This document shows, piece after piece, positions 1 to 7,631 of a stretch of DNA of 11,820 nucleotides. Location of the stretch: contig MU603107.1 of the NCBI GenBank assembly GCA_025201865.1, forward strand, positions 8,553-20,372, read 5' to 3'. The notes under the pieces are model-generated. The model saw nothing but the letters and a program-made list of their open reading frames with translations. It did no database searches and was not told where the DNA came from. Within the stretch, counting starts at the first letter, position 1; every line of letters begins with the position of its first letter. This stretch comes from Ramicandelaber brevisporus. Lineage: Eukaryota; Kickxellomycota; Ramicandelaberales; Ramicandelaberaceae. The translations under genes were made by a program, and so were the position numbers.

Positions 1-259
1 TATTAATCGTTTGATATATTCATATTTATATTGAGGATGTGCTGTTCAAAGATAGGTAAGGTAGCCATCTATCGATCAGTGACGTGGTTAATGATACACT
101 ACGAGCCCTCTAACTCCTGCTGTTTGCTTGCATGGAAATTACTGTTCACCATGGCCAGATGGATTTATGCCGAACCACCAATGCAAACACTGGAAAAGTC
201 GCTGTCACGCAGATCCACGAAAAGAAAAGTAACCAAAACAAAACAGAGCAAAACAAACA
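1..259 (+). promoter_or_regulatory. Upstream region and leader of the F-box-like gene
   Basis: No gene is supported here. The first 40 bases are AT-rich with several TATAT-like steps. A TGACGTGG element at 80-87 resembles an ATF/CREB-type half site, but a single 8-mer is weak evidence. From about 217 to 259 the sequence becomes A-rich with AAAACAAAACA-like runs and no T-rich stretches, which is typical of a fungal 5' leader. It ends in ACA directly before the ATG, a favourable start context with A at -3. The assignment as leader is inferred from composition and position only. Confidence 0.5.
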
Positions 260-1843
260 ATGCCGCCAAAGCGCCGCCGTACCATCACCAAGCCCTCCAC
301 TGCTCTGGACAGCCTGCGTGCCAAGATCCACAGCTTTGCGGACACTGCTGATGAAGAGCAGCTGCGCGAGGTGGCTCAGCTGATTGATCGCCTCAGCATC
401 TCCAACAGCGAGCCGTTCCGCCTATTTGATCTGCCGTATGAGTTGCTGGAGTACACTGCAGAAAGGTACTTTACTCGTGAAGAGGCTGCATCAGTCTTGC
501 CTGTGAATCGAGTGTTCAATGAACTCTTTGCTAATAAAGTCTGGAAACGTGTTGAACTCGATGACATGATGGTTAATGAGTGTGAAATACCACTGGATGT
601 ACTAATGAAGAACACTCGGCGCATCCGGTATGTTGACCTATGGTCCATCAAACCTGATTTTTCTGTCTCTGATTACTTCCAATATGCTACATCGATTGCT
701 TTTACTCTCAAAGAAGGTACAGATGTGGTTTTCATGCTTCATCTCGAGCAGATGAAATGCCTTCGTCGTGTGGCTCTCTTTGTCAATGACAAGTCTCATC
801 GTGCGATTGATGCAGCCGCCAAATGGATTGATGACAGTCATCGTAGTGGGCATGTTCAGCAGATTGAGATCTATGCAGAATACTCATCATATGACCAGCA
901 AGCAATTCACGTATTGGGATCGTTGATGGACAAGATCAAGTTCAAGAAGCGCATCCGTCTTGATTGTGCATCTCCGGAACTATTCCCAGTCAGCGTCATT
1001 CCATGTATGCCAGCCACACTTACCAGGCTGAACATAGCCCAGGCAGGATTGAAGGACTGCCATGGTGAGATTAACAAGCAGGTCTTTGACACAAACTCAG
1101 AGTCTGTCTTTGTGCATTTGCACATGCTCTCTGTCCAAGTGTGTTGCAACAAGTCGAGTCTCTACACCTTCCAATCGTTTGTCCCCGAGCGCTTTCCGGT
1201 CCTCAGAAGCCTTTATATGAACGTACCAAAGCAAGGCTGCAATGGTGATGCAGATATTCCGCTCGCAACCATCTTCTCCAACAAACAATGGCCGACTGTT
1301 ACGGACTTGCAGCTTGCTGGTTATGGCACAAGGGCACCGGATTATTGTCGACTGCTGCTGAGAGCGATGCCTGCTCTCAAGGGATGCTCCTTTCGGAATA
1401 TGACTGATATTGATATTTCATGTGGCCGGGACACGTACTTGAGCATCACCTGGCTGACTTTACTAGGCGCTGACCTTGAGCTGAGCCATCTCCAAGGAAA
1501 GCTTGCATGTCTTGTTTATTTGGAGCTGGGTGACATATGCATAGATTCGACCTATCTGCAGCTCATAGCATCCTGTAAGCGGCTGGTGGAAATTAAGCTG
1601 ATAGATTGCAGCATCCATGATGATGCAATTGCGGCAGCGTACAGCTATCCATGTAGCTCAATTCGCAAGGTTGTAATCTCAGAAGGCAACAATAATGCTT
1701 CTACGAAACGCATGGCTTACCTACTACCCGCATTTCCAAACATTCGTGTCTTGGACTTGGCAGATGTTGATGTGGGCAAACGAATGAACTTTATCTTCAA
1801 GTGTCCAGCTATTAAGATCAGTACTAACAATGATTTCATTTAA
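260..1843 (+). CDS. Divergent F-box/leucine-rich-repeat-like protein
   Basis: This intronless frame encodes 527 residues. The start has A at -3 and follows an A-rich leader. The N-terminus is basic (KRRR at residues 4-7), possibly a nuclear localisation signal. Residues about 54-100 look like an F-box: a FRLFDLPYELL core, then a helix with LPVNRVFNELF and a closing VWKRVEL. F-box proteins use this segment to bind Skp1 in SCF ubiquitin ligases. The rest has degenerate leucine-rich units with an L-x-x-L-x-L rhythm, for example near 165-173, 252-262, 312-321, 344-353, 414-424 and 491-502, the usual substrate-binding fold of such proteins. The repeats are irregular, so a solenoid is inferred rather than shown. 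Codon use is even and there are no breaks. No named orthologue was recognised; it may belong to a lineage-expanded family. It is certainly a coding gene, while the SCF role is moderately supported. Confidence 0.85.
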   Translation: MPPKRRRTITKPSTALDSLRAKIHSFADTADEEQLREVAQLIDRLSISNSEPFRLFDLPYELLEYTAERYFTREEAASVLPVNRVFNELFANKVWKRVELDDMMVNECEIPLDVLMKNTRRIRYVDLWSIKPDFSVSDYFQYATSIAFTLKEGTDVVFMLHLEQMKCLRRVALFVNDKSHRAIDAAAKWIDDSHRSGHVQQIEIYAEYSSYDQQAIHVLGSLMDKIKFKKRIRLDCASPELFPVSVIPCMPATLTRLNIAQAGLKDCHGEINKQVFDTNSESVFVHLHMLSVQVCCNKSSLYTFQSFVPERFPVLRSLYMNVPKQGCNGDADIPLATIFSNKQWPTVTDLQLAGYGTRAPDYCRLLLRAMPALKGCSFRNMTDIDISCGRDTYLSITWLTLLGADLELSHLQGKLACLVYLELGDICIDSTYLQLIASCKRLVEIKLIDCSIHDDAIAAAYSYPCSSIRKVVISEGNNNASTKRMAYLLPAFPNIRVLDLADVDVGKRMNFIFKCPAIKISTNNDFI

Positions 1844-2307
1844 CATGACTACTTGAACATGATTCGGCTGAATGATTCGGCGTATTCCCCCATAACATCT
1901 TATCCTCAATCCTGGCCATGACGAACATTGTGGATAAGCGGCTCTGAGGAAGAAGGATTAGAGTTGAGCTAGCTCATTTAGAAGTGAGCGAGGGGTAGTT
2001 AGATTCAACCAGGAAAGATGTGGATACGATCACCATTAGAGGTTGCTCGCCCGTCAGTTTGGTTGCGATATAATGAGATGGAGTTATACTGAGATGGAGG
2101 AACTGGCAGACACATTGCAGTGGATTTGGCTATCGCTGGTTGCGCGGATTGCTGTCACCAATATCGCTGGTTGCGCGGATTGCTGTCATCAATATCGCTA
2201 AAGTCTGTCAGTATATCTCACAAATCGACACAAAAAAAGAAAAGAACGAACGAACTAACGAACACGATCGGTTTTGATCTACGACAGCGACGACAACAGC
2301 AACGACG
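1844..2307 (+). promoter_or_regulatory. Intergenic spacer and RWD-gene promoter/leader
   Basis: This 464-base spacer holds the 3' end of the F-box-like transcript and the promoter of the RWD gene. No AATAAA was seen just after the stop at 1843. GATTCGGC occurs twice, at 1861-1868 and 1874-1881. A 31-bp tandem duplication lies at 2131-2192 (listed separately). From about 2220 the sequence turns A-rich, with GAAC/CGAA repeats around 2244-2265 and a CGACAACAG-type stretch running directly into the ATG at 2308. This purine/CAA-rich strip is probably the transcribed leader. No TATA box stands out. Confidence 0.5.
2131..2199. repeat. 31-bp tandem duplication (two copies plus partial third)
   Basis: A 31-bp unit beginning TATCGCTGGTTGCGCGG occupies 2131-2161 and is repeated immediately at 2162-2192. 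One base differs (CACC versus CATC near the end of the unit). A third partial copy, TATCGCT, follows at 2193-2199. The near identity suggests a recent duplication. It lies about 110-180 bp upstream of the RWD start codon, so it could double a promoter element, but no known site was recognised in the unit. Confidence 0.95.
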
Positions 2308-3266
2308 ATGAGCCTGACAGAAGAACAGCAGGACGAGATCTTTACTCTCCAGTCAATCTACACAAACGAGTTCATTGGTATGTTTACACTCGATCCGGAC
2401 TTGCTCGACTTGCTCGATTAGCTCAACTTGCACAACACGTTTGCTGTCATGCACCAGCTGTTTTACTGACATTGGCCGCCCTCTTTCTGCCTCTTTTCCT
2501 CTTGTTGCCGTGATACCACTCTCTAACAGAACTCGAGGTCAACTCTTACATTGTACGCGTCGACGAGGATGGCCCGCCACGGTTCTCCATTGGTTTACGC
2601 ATCAAATACACTGCAGATTACCCTAACGAACTCCCCGAATACTACATCGACACCACCATGCCCGACGGCCGACCATTCCCCAGCACATCTGCCGATGCCG
2701 ATTCTGACGACGACGCTGACACCGACGCTCCTTCTTCGACAACAGTGTTTACTCCAACATATGACGAATTGAACCAGCTCCGCTCCGCAGTTGACCAAGC
2801 CGGCTCCGATTGCCTCGGCATGGTCATGGTATTCAGCATGGTTGAAGCCCTGAAAGACGGCCTACAAACTGTCCTCTTGCAACGATCTCTCGAAGCCCAA
2901 CGCTTACACGACGAGCGCGTTGCTCGCGAAATGGCTATTGAGCAACAAAAGTTTATCGGAACAGCAGTCACCAAGGATTCGTTTTTGGCGTGGAAGGCTA
3001 AGTTTGACAAGGAGCGTGAACAGAAGGCTGAGGAGGAGCGCAAGGCCAAAGGGCTGCCAGATCCGAGACTGAACAAAAAGCTGACGGGACGGCAGCTGTT
3101 CGAGAAGGATGCGTCGCTTGCGAGATCAGATGCCAAGTATATTGACGAGGAGCAAGATGTGGATATCGATAAGGCGCTGTTTGAGCACGAGGATGTTGAG
3201 GATGATGACGAGGAGGAGGAAGACGGAGGTGTGGCAAACTTGCTGCGTGGTCAGAAGGATGATTAA
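2308..3266 (+). CDS. RWD-domain protein, GIR2/RWDD1 (DFRP2) family; join 2308..2377, 2530..3266
   Basis: Splicing 2308-2377 to 2530-3266 gives 268 residues, close to family length (about 240-265). The first exon encodes MSLTEEQQDEIFTLQSIYTNEF, the typical RWD opening. The join splits a Glu codon (phase 1), and exon 2 continues with PPRFSIGLRIKYTADYP and LPEYYID, the RWD core, followed by the closing helix GMVMVFSMVEALKDGL. Residues 75-93 are an Asp-rich insertion inside the domain. The C-terminal half is a charged helical segment with GTAVTKDSFLAWKAKFD, then KLTGRQLFEKD (207-217), the region characteristic of RWDD1/Gir2, and a strongly acidic tail. In yeast and animals this family binds the DRG/Rbg2 GTPase, and Gir2 also binds Gcn1, linking it to ribosomes and amino-acid-starvation signalling. 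Family assignment is strong; interactions here are inferred. Confidence 0.93.
2378..2529 (+). other. Spliceosomal intron in the RWD gene
   Basis: This is a 152-nt intron. The donor is GTATGT at 2378-2383 and the acceptor is AACAG ending at 2529. TACTGAC at 2464-2470 is a good branch-point candidate, followed by a pyrimidine-rich stretch. Removing the intron restores one continuous RWD domain (EFI joined to ELEV), which is the main proof. The frame shift without splicing also explains why only the part from residue 67 onward appears as an ATG-started frame. Confidence 0.93.
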
Positions 3267-3311
3267 TTGTTGCTTAATTGCTGCCCTTCCCCCATTTTAG
3301 TAATGAAAACG

Positions 3312-3317
3312 AATAAA
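3312..3317 (+). terminator. Probable polyadenylation signal of the RWD gene
   Basis: AATAAA lies 46 bases after the stop codon at 3264-3266. It is in the expected place for 3'-end formation of the RWD transcript. No other support is available. Confidence 0.5.
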
Positions 3318-3649
3318 TGCAAGCTAACGGGATGATATCAGTGATACCTTTAATTAGGACTGGTGCGATTGGATGTATGACGTGTGAATGATTTGACACA
3401 CCAGTTGTCAGTGGGAGAGCACGATGGCGTACTGTTGTTTTTTTGTTTTAATTCTTTCCTTCTCCATCCCGACTGTGTTTGTATGCGGTGTCGGATGCGG
3501 CTCGTGGCGCACACACAATTCGCCTCTTTTCCACAGTGACTCCGAAAGTGGGTGGTGGTACGCCTTTCCACGTAAACGGAATCCCGTATCCCTCTTTTGT
3601 ATCTCTCTCTTTCAAGCCCGAAAAGAGACCAACTTTATAAAACAACGGT

Positions 3650-3682
3650 GGCAACAGCAGCAACAGCAGCAACAGCAGCAGT
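3650..3682. repeat. CAG/CAA trinucleotide tract
   Basis: This is an imperfect run of CAGCAA and CAG units in a non-coding spacer, about 10-40 bp downstream of the TATAAAA at 3636. Frames through it give only homopolymers (Q, S, T, L), so they are not read as genes. Confidence 0.9.
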
Positions 3683-3963
3683 GACAGCATCAATAAAAGA
3701 ACAAGAAGACAACAACGAAAGAAAAGACTGCTGTGCTAGTACTACCTTATTGCGTATTGGTTTGTGTTCCTGCCCTTGTTTCACCATACTAACGCTTTGT
3801 TTGCTCATCTCTCCTTGCCGCGACTCATCTCTCTCTCGTCGGCAAGAAAAATAGCGGGTCGCTTCATAGCAGCTGCACAACAAAAACCAGAACACAACAT
3901 AGTCGCCATCTCGCTACCACTTACTCGCTAGCACAACTTGCTTGCTAACTCTTCTTTTGTTCT

Positions 3964-4010
3964 CTCACTCTCACTCTCACTCCCATTCTCATTCTCATTC
4001 TCGTTCTCGT
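3964..4010. repeat. CTCACT / CATTCT hexamer repeat
   Basis: Hexameric pyrimidine-rich repeats: CTCACT units grade into CATTCT and then CGTTCT units. They lie in the probable leader or promoter of the small gene at 4153. Confidence 0.9.
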
Positions 4011-4152
4011 GCCGCCTCCCGCACCACCACTCTCGACGAACTGCTCTCAGCCCTCTTCTTCTGCTTCTGCTTCTTCTTCAGCAACAGCAACAACAGCAAC
4101 GACGACAGCAACACGCGCAACTTCTACGTCGAGATACAAATAACAAAACAAA

Positions 4153-4446
4153 ATGGACATCACCTGGGGAACGCCGTCAAGCCTTGCCGTGCTGCCCTTG
4201 CTGCTACTTTGGCCGCTCTTCTTGCTGTTTGCAATTGATTTCGTCATCTTTGCACTTTCGTTCGTCGGCACTGTGCTGGCACAGATTGTCGCATTCATGA
4301 AGTCGCGCGTGTCTCCAAACAGTCCGCTTGGTCGCATACTGTCTGCGACTAGTCATCCAGCAAAATCATCAGCGGTACACTCCAAAGGAGTGGCTTCAGG
4401 GGCAAAGCCACCAGTCCCAGTGTCTGGAAAGCCAAATGCTAATTAA
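4153..4446 (+). CDS. Unrecognised 97-residue small membrane protein
   Basis: This short frame has a strong start context (ACAAAATGG, A at -3 and G at +4) directly after a CAA/A-rich leader like those of neighbouring genes. Residues 11-48 are almost entirely hydrophobic (LAVLPLLLLWPLFLLFAIDF and onward to AFMK), enough for one long or two tight membrane segments. A single Asp at 29 lies in the middle. A basic KSR (50-52) follows, then a polar Ser/Pro/Lys-rich tail to residue 97, which by the positive-inside trend would face the cytosol. The 5' hydrophobic segment could instead be a signal peptide. Composition differs from the repeat-laden surroundings and the frame has no low-complexity codon runs, which favours a real gene. 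No homologue or function is recognised. A spurious frame remains possible. Confidence 0.6.
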   Translation: MDITWGTPSSLAVLPLLLLWPLFLLFAIDFVIFALSFVGTVLAQIVAFMKSRVSPNSPLGRILSATSHPAKSSAVHSKGVASGAKPPVPVSGKPNAN

Positions 4447-4472
4447 ACACCTTCACATCTCATTGTGTCTTG

Positions 4473-4519
4473 CTCTCTTTCTCTCTTTCTCTCTTTCTCT
4501 CTTGCTCTCTCTCTCTCTT
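4473..4519. repeat. CTCTTT / CT microsatellite
   Basis: CTCTTT-type units pass into a plain CT run. A second CT run lies at about 4549-4566. The repeat starts 27 bases after the stop codon of the small gene, so it is probably within its 3' untranslated region. Confidence 0.95.
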
Positions 4520-4766
4520 GTTTTCTGTGCATCTTCTACTCTACTGCTTTCTCTCTCTCTCTCTCCTTTTCTTTTCATTGTCCATTTCACACTCTGTAAA
4601 CCACAAGCGTGCGCTCTCTTAATTCTCATTTCTCGTTTTATAGTCCATTCTCCTTTCAACATCTTATCATTACTATTCTTCATTATTTTAAAACATAAAC
4701 ACAATATGTACGCAATTACGCATTGTAAAAAGGATTGCAATTAAGCAGATCACAGGTGGACCACCA

Positions 4767-4784
4767 CGAACGAACGAACGAACG
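4767..4784. repeat. CGAA tetranucleotide repeat
   Basis: Four CGAA units plus CG. A similar GAAC/CGAA run occurs in the leader of the RWD gene around 2244-2265, so this tetramer recurs in the locus. Confidence 0.95.
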
Positions 4785-4842
4785 TGTTGGGTTAAACAAA
4801 AACAAGCAATGTTACTAGAAGCAGATCATCGAAGAAAGAAGA

Positions 4843-4848
4843 AATAAA
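4843..4848 (+). terminator. Possible polyadenylation signal
   Basis: AATAAA about 400 bases downstream of the stop codon of the small gene. It could end that transcript, but the distance is long and the hexamer alone is weak evidence. Confidence 0.25.
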
Positions 4849-4970
4849 AACAGCGTGGTGATAACTATCTGTTGACAGAGCAAAGTAGATGGCACCAGCT
4901 GTTTCCCATCTTTGGAAAACTGACTGGGTGTAAGACCGACCGACCGCAGTTGACTGTACCAGCCCTACAA

Positions 4971-5026
4971 GAGAATGATAGAGAGAGAATGATAGAAAGG
5001 AAGAAAGAAAAGGAGAGAGAGAGAGT
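4971..5026. repeat. GA-rich repeat block
   Basis: GAGAATGATAGA occurs at 4971-4982 and again at 4985-4996. A purine-only GAAAGGAAGAAAG-type run and a (GA)n tract follow. It sits about 215-270 bp upstream of the TATA box and resembles GAGA-type promoter sequence, though no factor can be named. Confidence 0.85.
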
Positions 5027-5240
5027 ATGGAAAGTAACGTGTGCGTCCACTGTCACGATGGGAAGTGACGTTCGCTACTTAACCTGCATTTGCGCGTGGT
5101 CCACCAAGATTGCTACAACCTTCATGCTTTTACCGCTATATGATGCAACCTGTACAACGCTGCAAGAAGAAGTGACTGGCGATGCTTTGATTGATGCCAC
5201 CATTCCATCAGTCTCAACATTACTGGCATTCCTAACACTG

Positions 5241-5250
5241 TATATAAAAG
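5241..5250 (+). promoter_or_regulatory. Strong TATA box
   Basis: TATATAAAAG is the best core-promoter match in the window. A CA-rich strip follows (about 5258-5290) and then a pyrimidine-rich region, as in a fungal 5' leader. The transcript it would drive is not obvious: the next supported start codon on this strand is the cyclin ATG at 7830, about 2.6 kb downstream. It may therefore serve a long or spliced cyclin leader, or a non-coding RNA. Confidence 0.5.
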
Positions 5251-5257
5251 AGGGACG

Positions 5258-5290
5258 CACACACATACACATACATACACATATATACAC
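5258..5290. repeat. CA/CATA dinucleotide-like repeat
   Basis: Alternating ACACAC and ACATAC units follow immediately downstream of the TATA box, where a transcription start would be expected. Confidence 0.9.
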
Positions 5291-5396
5291 TTCACACTCA
5301 ATACAAAGAGAGACAGTGTATCGATTTTGAAGACTGCTGCTCACAAAATCGACCCTCGAACTCGCCCTTCTTGTTACTTCTTTCACCTAATTATAG

Positions 5397-5435
5397 CACT
5401 TGTCACTTGTTACTTGATACTTGATACTTGTTACT
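5397..5435. repeat. 7-bp tandem repeat (YACTTGW)
   Basis: Five consecutive 7-mers: CACTTGT twice, TACTTGA twice, TACTTGT once, then a partial TACT. It lies about 150 bp downstream of the TATA box, probably within a transcribed leader. Confidence 0.9.
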
Positions 5436-5512
5436 ATTTTTTCTTCCTTTTCTTCTTCTTCTTCATTTTACCGTGCTTCTTTCTGCAAGAATACACCTAA
5501 TCGTCGAAAAAG

Positions 5513-5566
5513 GTATGTGCCTCTGCTTCTGTTTTCGTTTTTGCTTTGTTGCTTTCATTCTTTCAG
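5513..5566 (+). other. Candidate 54-nt leader intron
   Basis: The donor is AAG|GTATGT at 5513 and the acceptor is TTCATTCTTTCAG, ending at 5566 after a pyrimidine tract. No good branch-point motif lies between them, so the donor may instead pair with the acceptor at 6233. No coding frame supports either choice. Confidence 0.3.
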
Positions 5567-5946
5567 GTTCATTCACAGGGTTACACACTTGCGAGTAGTC
5601 TGAGCACACTCATTTCCATAGTAGCTCTTTCAGCACTTCTTTCAGCACTCCTTTCACTCTCCTTTGGCTTCTTTGTTTTCCATTTACTCCAAAGCTGCTC
5701 TCAAAAGACAAAGCCCCCCTAATGCGACTGTTGATTTTTTTGGATGTGGCATACAAAGAGATCCGGGGTACATTGCATCCGTCTTTTGCTGGCCGATGTG
5801 TTTCTTGCCAGTTTTCGTTAAAAGAGACGTGGGCAACTCTTTACTCAACCACCACCGCACCAAATCAAACTCCCATTTGCTTTGAACAGCCACATCCTAT
5901 ACCTCCCGTCTTCCACCGCCCGTCCCTATCCCCTCTTTACTCCCTT

Positions 5947-5998
5947 CCCCCACCCCCCCTCCCCCCCACCCCCCCCCACACTCAAAAAACACCCCCCC
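5947..5998. repeat. C-tract cluster (G-quadruplex/i-motif potential)
   Basis: Runs of C occur at 5947-5951, 5953-5959, 5961-5967, 5969-5977 and 5992-5998, mostly separated by one base. The - strand therefore has at least four closely spaced G-runs, which meets the usual pattern for a G-quadruplex. The + strand could form an i-motif. Confidence 0.9.
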
Positions 5999-6086
5999 TC
6001 GCCCATAACACCCTTTCACATATATATATTAAGCTTACTCCGACGGTGCGCTCGCCAGCGCAACCCCATCTACCGCCCCACCCCAA

Positions 6087-6104
6087 CCACCACCACCACC
6101 ACCG
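6087..6104. repeat. CCA trinucleotide repeat
   Basis: Five CCA units followed by CCG, in the long spacer upstream of the cyclin. In one frame it reads poly-His, but no gene is supported. Confidence 0.9.
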
Positions 6105-6198
6105 CCTCTACAAAGAAAAACTCCAACTTGTAATTGAACCTGTTCGTGTGTAATTCCTTTTTTACCCACACTCTTTCGCCCAACAAGATCGCCCTTCG

Positions 6199-6233
6199 TA
6201 CTAACGAGTACTGTCTGACTACCAACCTTGTAG
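6199..6233 (+). other. Candidate branch point and 3' splice site
   Basis: TACTAAC at 6199-6205 is the perfect branch-point consensus. It is followed 28 nt later by TTGTAG ending at 6233. The spacing is normal for a fungal intron. The matching donor could be GTATGT at 5513 (a 721-nt intron) or a nearer weak site. This is inferred from motifs only. Confidence 0.4.
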
Positions 6234-7150
6234 AATAGCGCGCAGTTCTGTGTTACAAAGAGTACAGCCAGCGAGATTAGCATTTCTGTGGCTGCGTCAT
6301 CTTGACTTCAAAACGTGGTGTTCCTAGATCTTTCGGAAGTAACGACGCCACACATCCGAACATTGTGCTTTGGTTTTGGTTTTTTTTTACTATTATTATA
6401 CTTGTGACGGAGCATTACATCATCATCAATCGTACGTATCCATATCCTTCATCATGCAGTTTAGCCACCTTCGATTCATCTCCATTTCGTGTCATGATTA
6501 TAGCAGAAACCAACTGACAATTCTCATTATCAATTCTGCTCATTGTTTGCTTCCTTTTTGTTTGCTACTTTTATTGCTTGCTGTTTTGGATGATCGAATG
6601 TCGTACTCATTTCCATTGATTACTTCATAAACTAATACTCTTTTCATATCCTACAACTGGTTTGTATCCATGTTCATGGTACACTCGCTACTGCCTCTCT
6701 CTCTCTCTCCTCACAATAACAACAACAACCCCTCCTGTATCTCGTCTACTTTACAACCCTTTCTTTCACACGGATTGCATGTTCCCCGTGATTACATCAA
6801 TCGGGGGAGCTGGTTACCACTCGTTACATGGCATTTGCTTGTCTGGTACTGCGGTCACTTCTACTGCATATTTTGCTACTATTTCCTCTTCTTCATCTTC
6901 ATCCTCCCCCGCTTCCCCTTTCCTCCTTGTTGTGGTTGCTGCTGTTGTTGCACCTACTATCCTCATGGGAATAAATGATCTGCATCTTGCAACGACTGTG
7001 CGATGTTGGTTGGACATGTGAACCCTCCATTGCTTGTCTGTTTCGTGTGTCTTTCTGTTCTTCTTCTCTCTTGCGCTTTGGTCGGCTCGCCGTTTCCCAT
7101 AACACCACCTGATCCGAATCAACCACCTCCATCTTTCCTTTTTCGCCACT

Positions 7151-7197
7151 GTTTGTTGTTGTTGTTGTTGTTGTTGTTGTTATTGTTATTGTTGTTT
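7151..7197. repeat. GTT trinucleotide repeat
   Basis: About ten GTT units with two GTTATT interruptions towards the end. Non-coding context. Confidence 0.95.
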
Positions 7198-7631
7198 TGT
7201 GTACTTCTCTTGTTATTGCCCCCTCGCCCATTGCATTTTGATTGCCTCGCATTCTGCGTTCTACCCCTGCAGCTCTATATACAAGCAGGAGAAAATACAT
7301 CCAACAATAAAAAAGAGAAAGCCATATCAATCGAGGCGAGACTGGAATCATCTTTTGCTTGATTCGACTATCTCTCTGCCTCTGTCTCTGTCTCTCTTTC
7401 TCCACCTTTCTCTTTCTTCTGCCTTGTTCTTTTGCCTGCCCTTGTCGTCGTGGTTGTTGTCGCTGCTGTCGTTGTTGCCGTTGTTGTTATCTCTTTCCTT
7501 GTTCGCTAGTTTGTTGTTACTTCTTTCTCTTCGTCTTTACATCCAATCAAGTGACTAATTGAGAGCACATCCTCGTTCCTTTTTGAGGTCTCTTTTGGAT
7601 CACTGTCCTTTATCATCCCTTTTTCGTTTCC

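Larger units (their letters stand above)
3318..4152 (+). promoter_or_regulatory. Repeat-rich spacer with promoter and leader of the small membrane-protein gene
   Basis: No convincing gene lies in this stretch. TATAAAA at 3636-3642 is a possible TATA box. It is followed by a CAACAG/CAG run (about 3650-3682). TACTAAC at 3787-3793 is a perfect branch-point consensus, and candidate acceptors follow at 3846 and, after a strong CTT/CTG pyrimidine tract, at 4081 (TTCTTCTTCAG). A spliced leader is therefore plausible, but no donor was identified with confidence. Hexamer repeats (CTCACT then CATTCT) fill about 3964-4010. After 4081 the sequence switches to CAA/CAG/ACGAC repeats and an A-rich ATAACAAAACAAA strip just before the ATG at 4153. 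Confidence 0.45.
4447..5240. other. Gene-free spacer with CT and GA simple repeats
   Basis: No gene was identified. Contents in order: CT-rich microsatellites, T-rich AT sequence to about 4740, a CGAA tetramer repeat at 4767-4784, a possible AATAAA at 4843-4848 and a GA-rich block at 4971-5026. There are also two near-palindromic GTGGWCCACCA elements at 4756-4766 and 5096-5106. The left part is probably the 3' untranslated region of the small gene. The right part is upstream of the TATA box at 5241. Confidence 0.5.

Noticed and set aside
2642-3136. 164-residue open frame on the - strand opposite the RWD gene
   Set aside because: It is a shadow of a well-supported coding exon. It has Ser/Arg-rich composition and no recognisable domain.
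3572-3578. GTAAACG as a forkhead-type mitotic promoter site
   Set aside because: It departs from the GTAAACA core, is a single copy, and is more than 4 kb from the cyclin start.
3650-3682. CAG/CAA tract as a coding poly-Gln gene
   Set aside because: Frames through it are short, lack a good ATG, and end soon after the repeat.
4872-5330. 152-residue + strand frame
   Set aside because: It starts with a non-ATG codon, crosses a GA microsatellite, the TATA box and the CA repeat, and has no domain-like content.
5722-6153. 143-residue + strand frame in the long spacer
   Set aside because: Its second half is only Pro/His translated from C-tracts and CCA repeats, and the first half resembles no protein.
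6814-7405. Overlapping - strand frames of 111 and 168 residues
   Set aside because: They translate the complement of GTT and CTT-type tracts (poly-Thr, poly-Glu and Arg/Gln runs). No start context or domain supports them.
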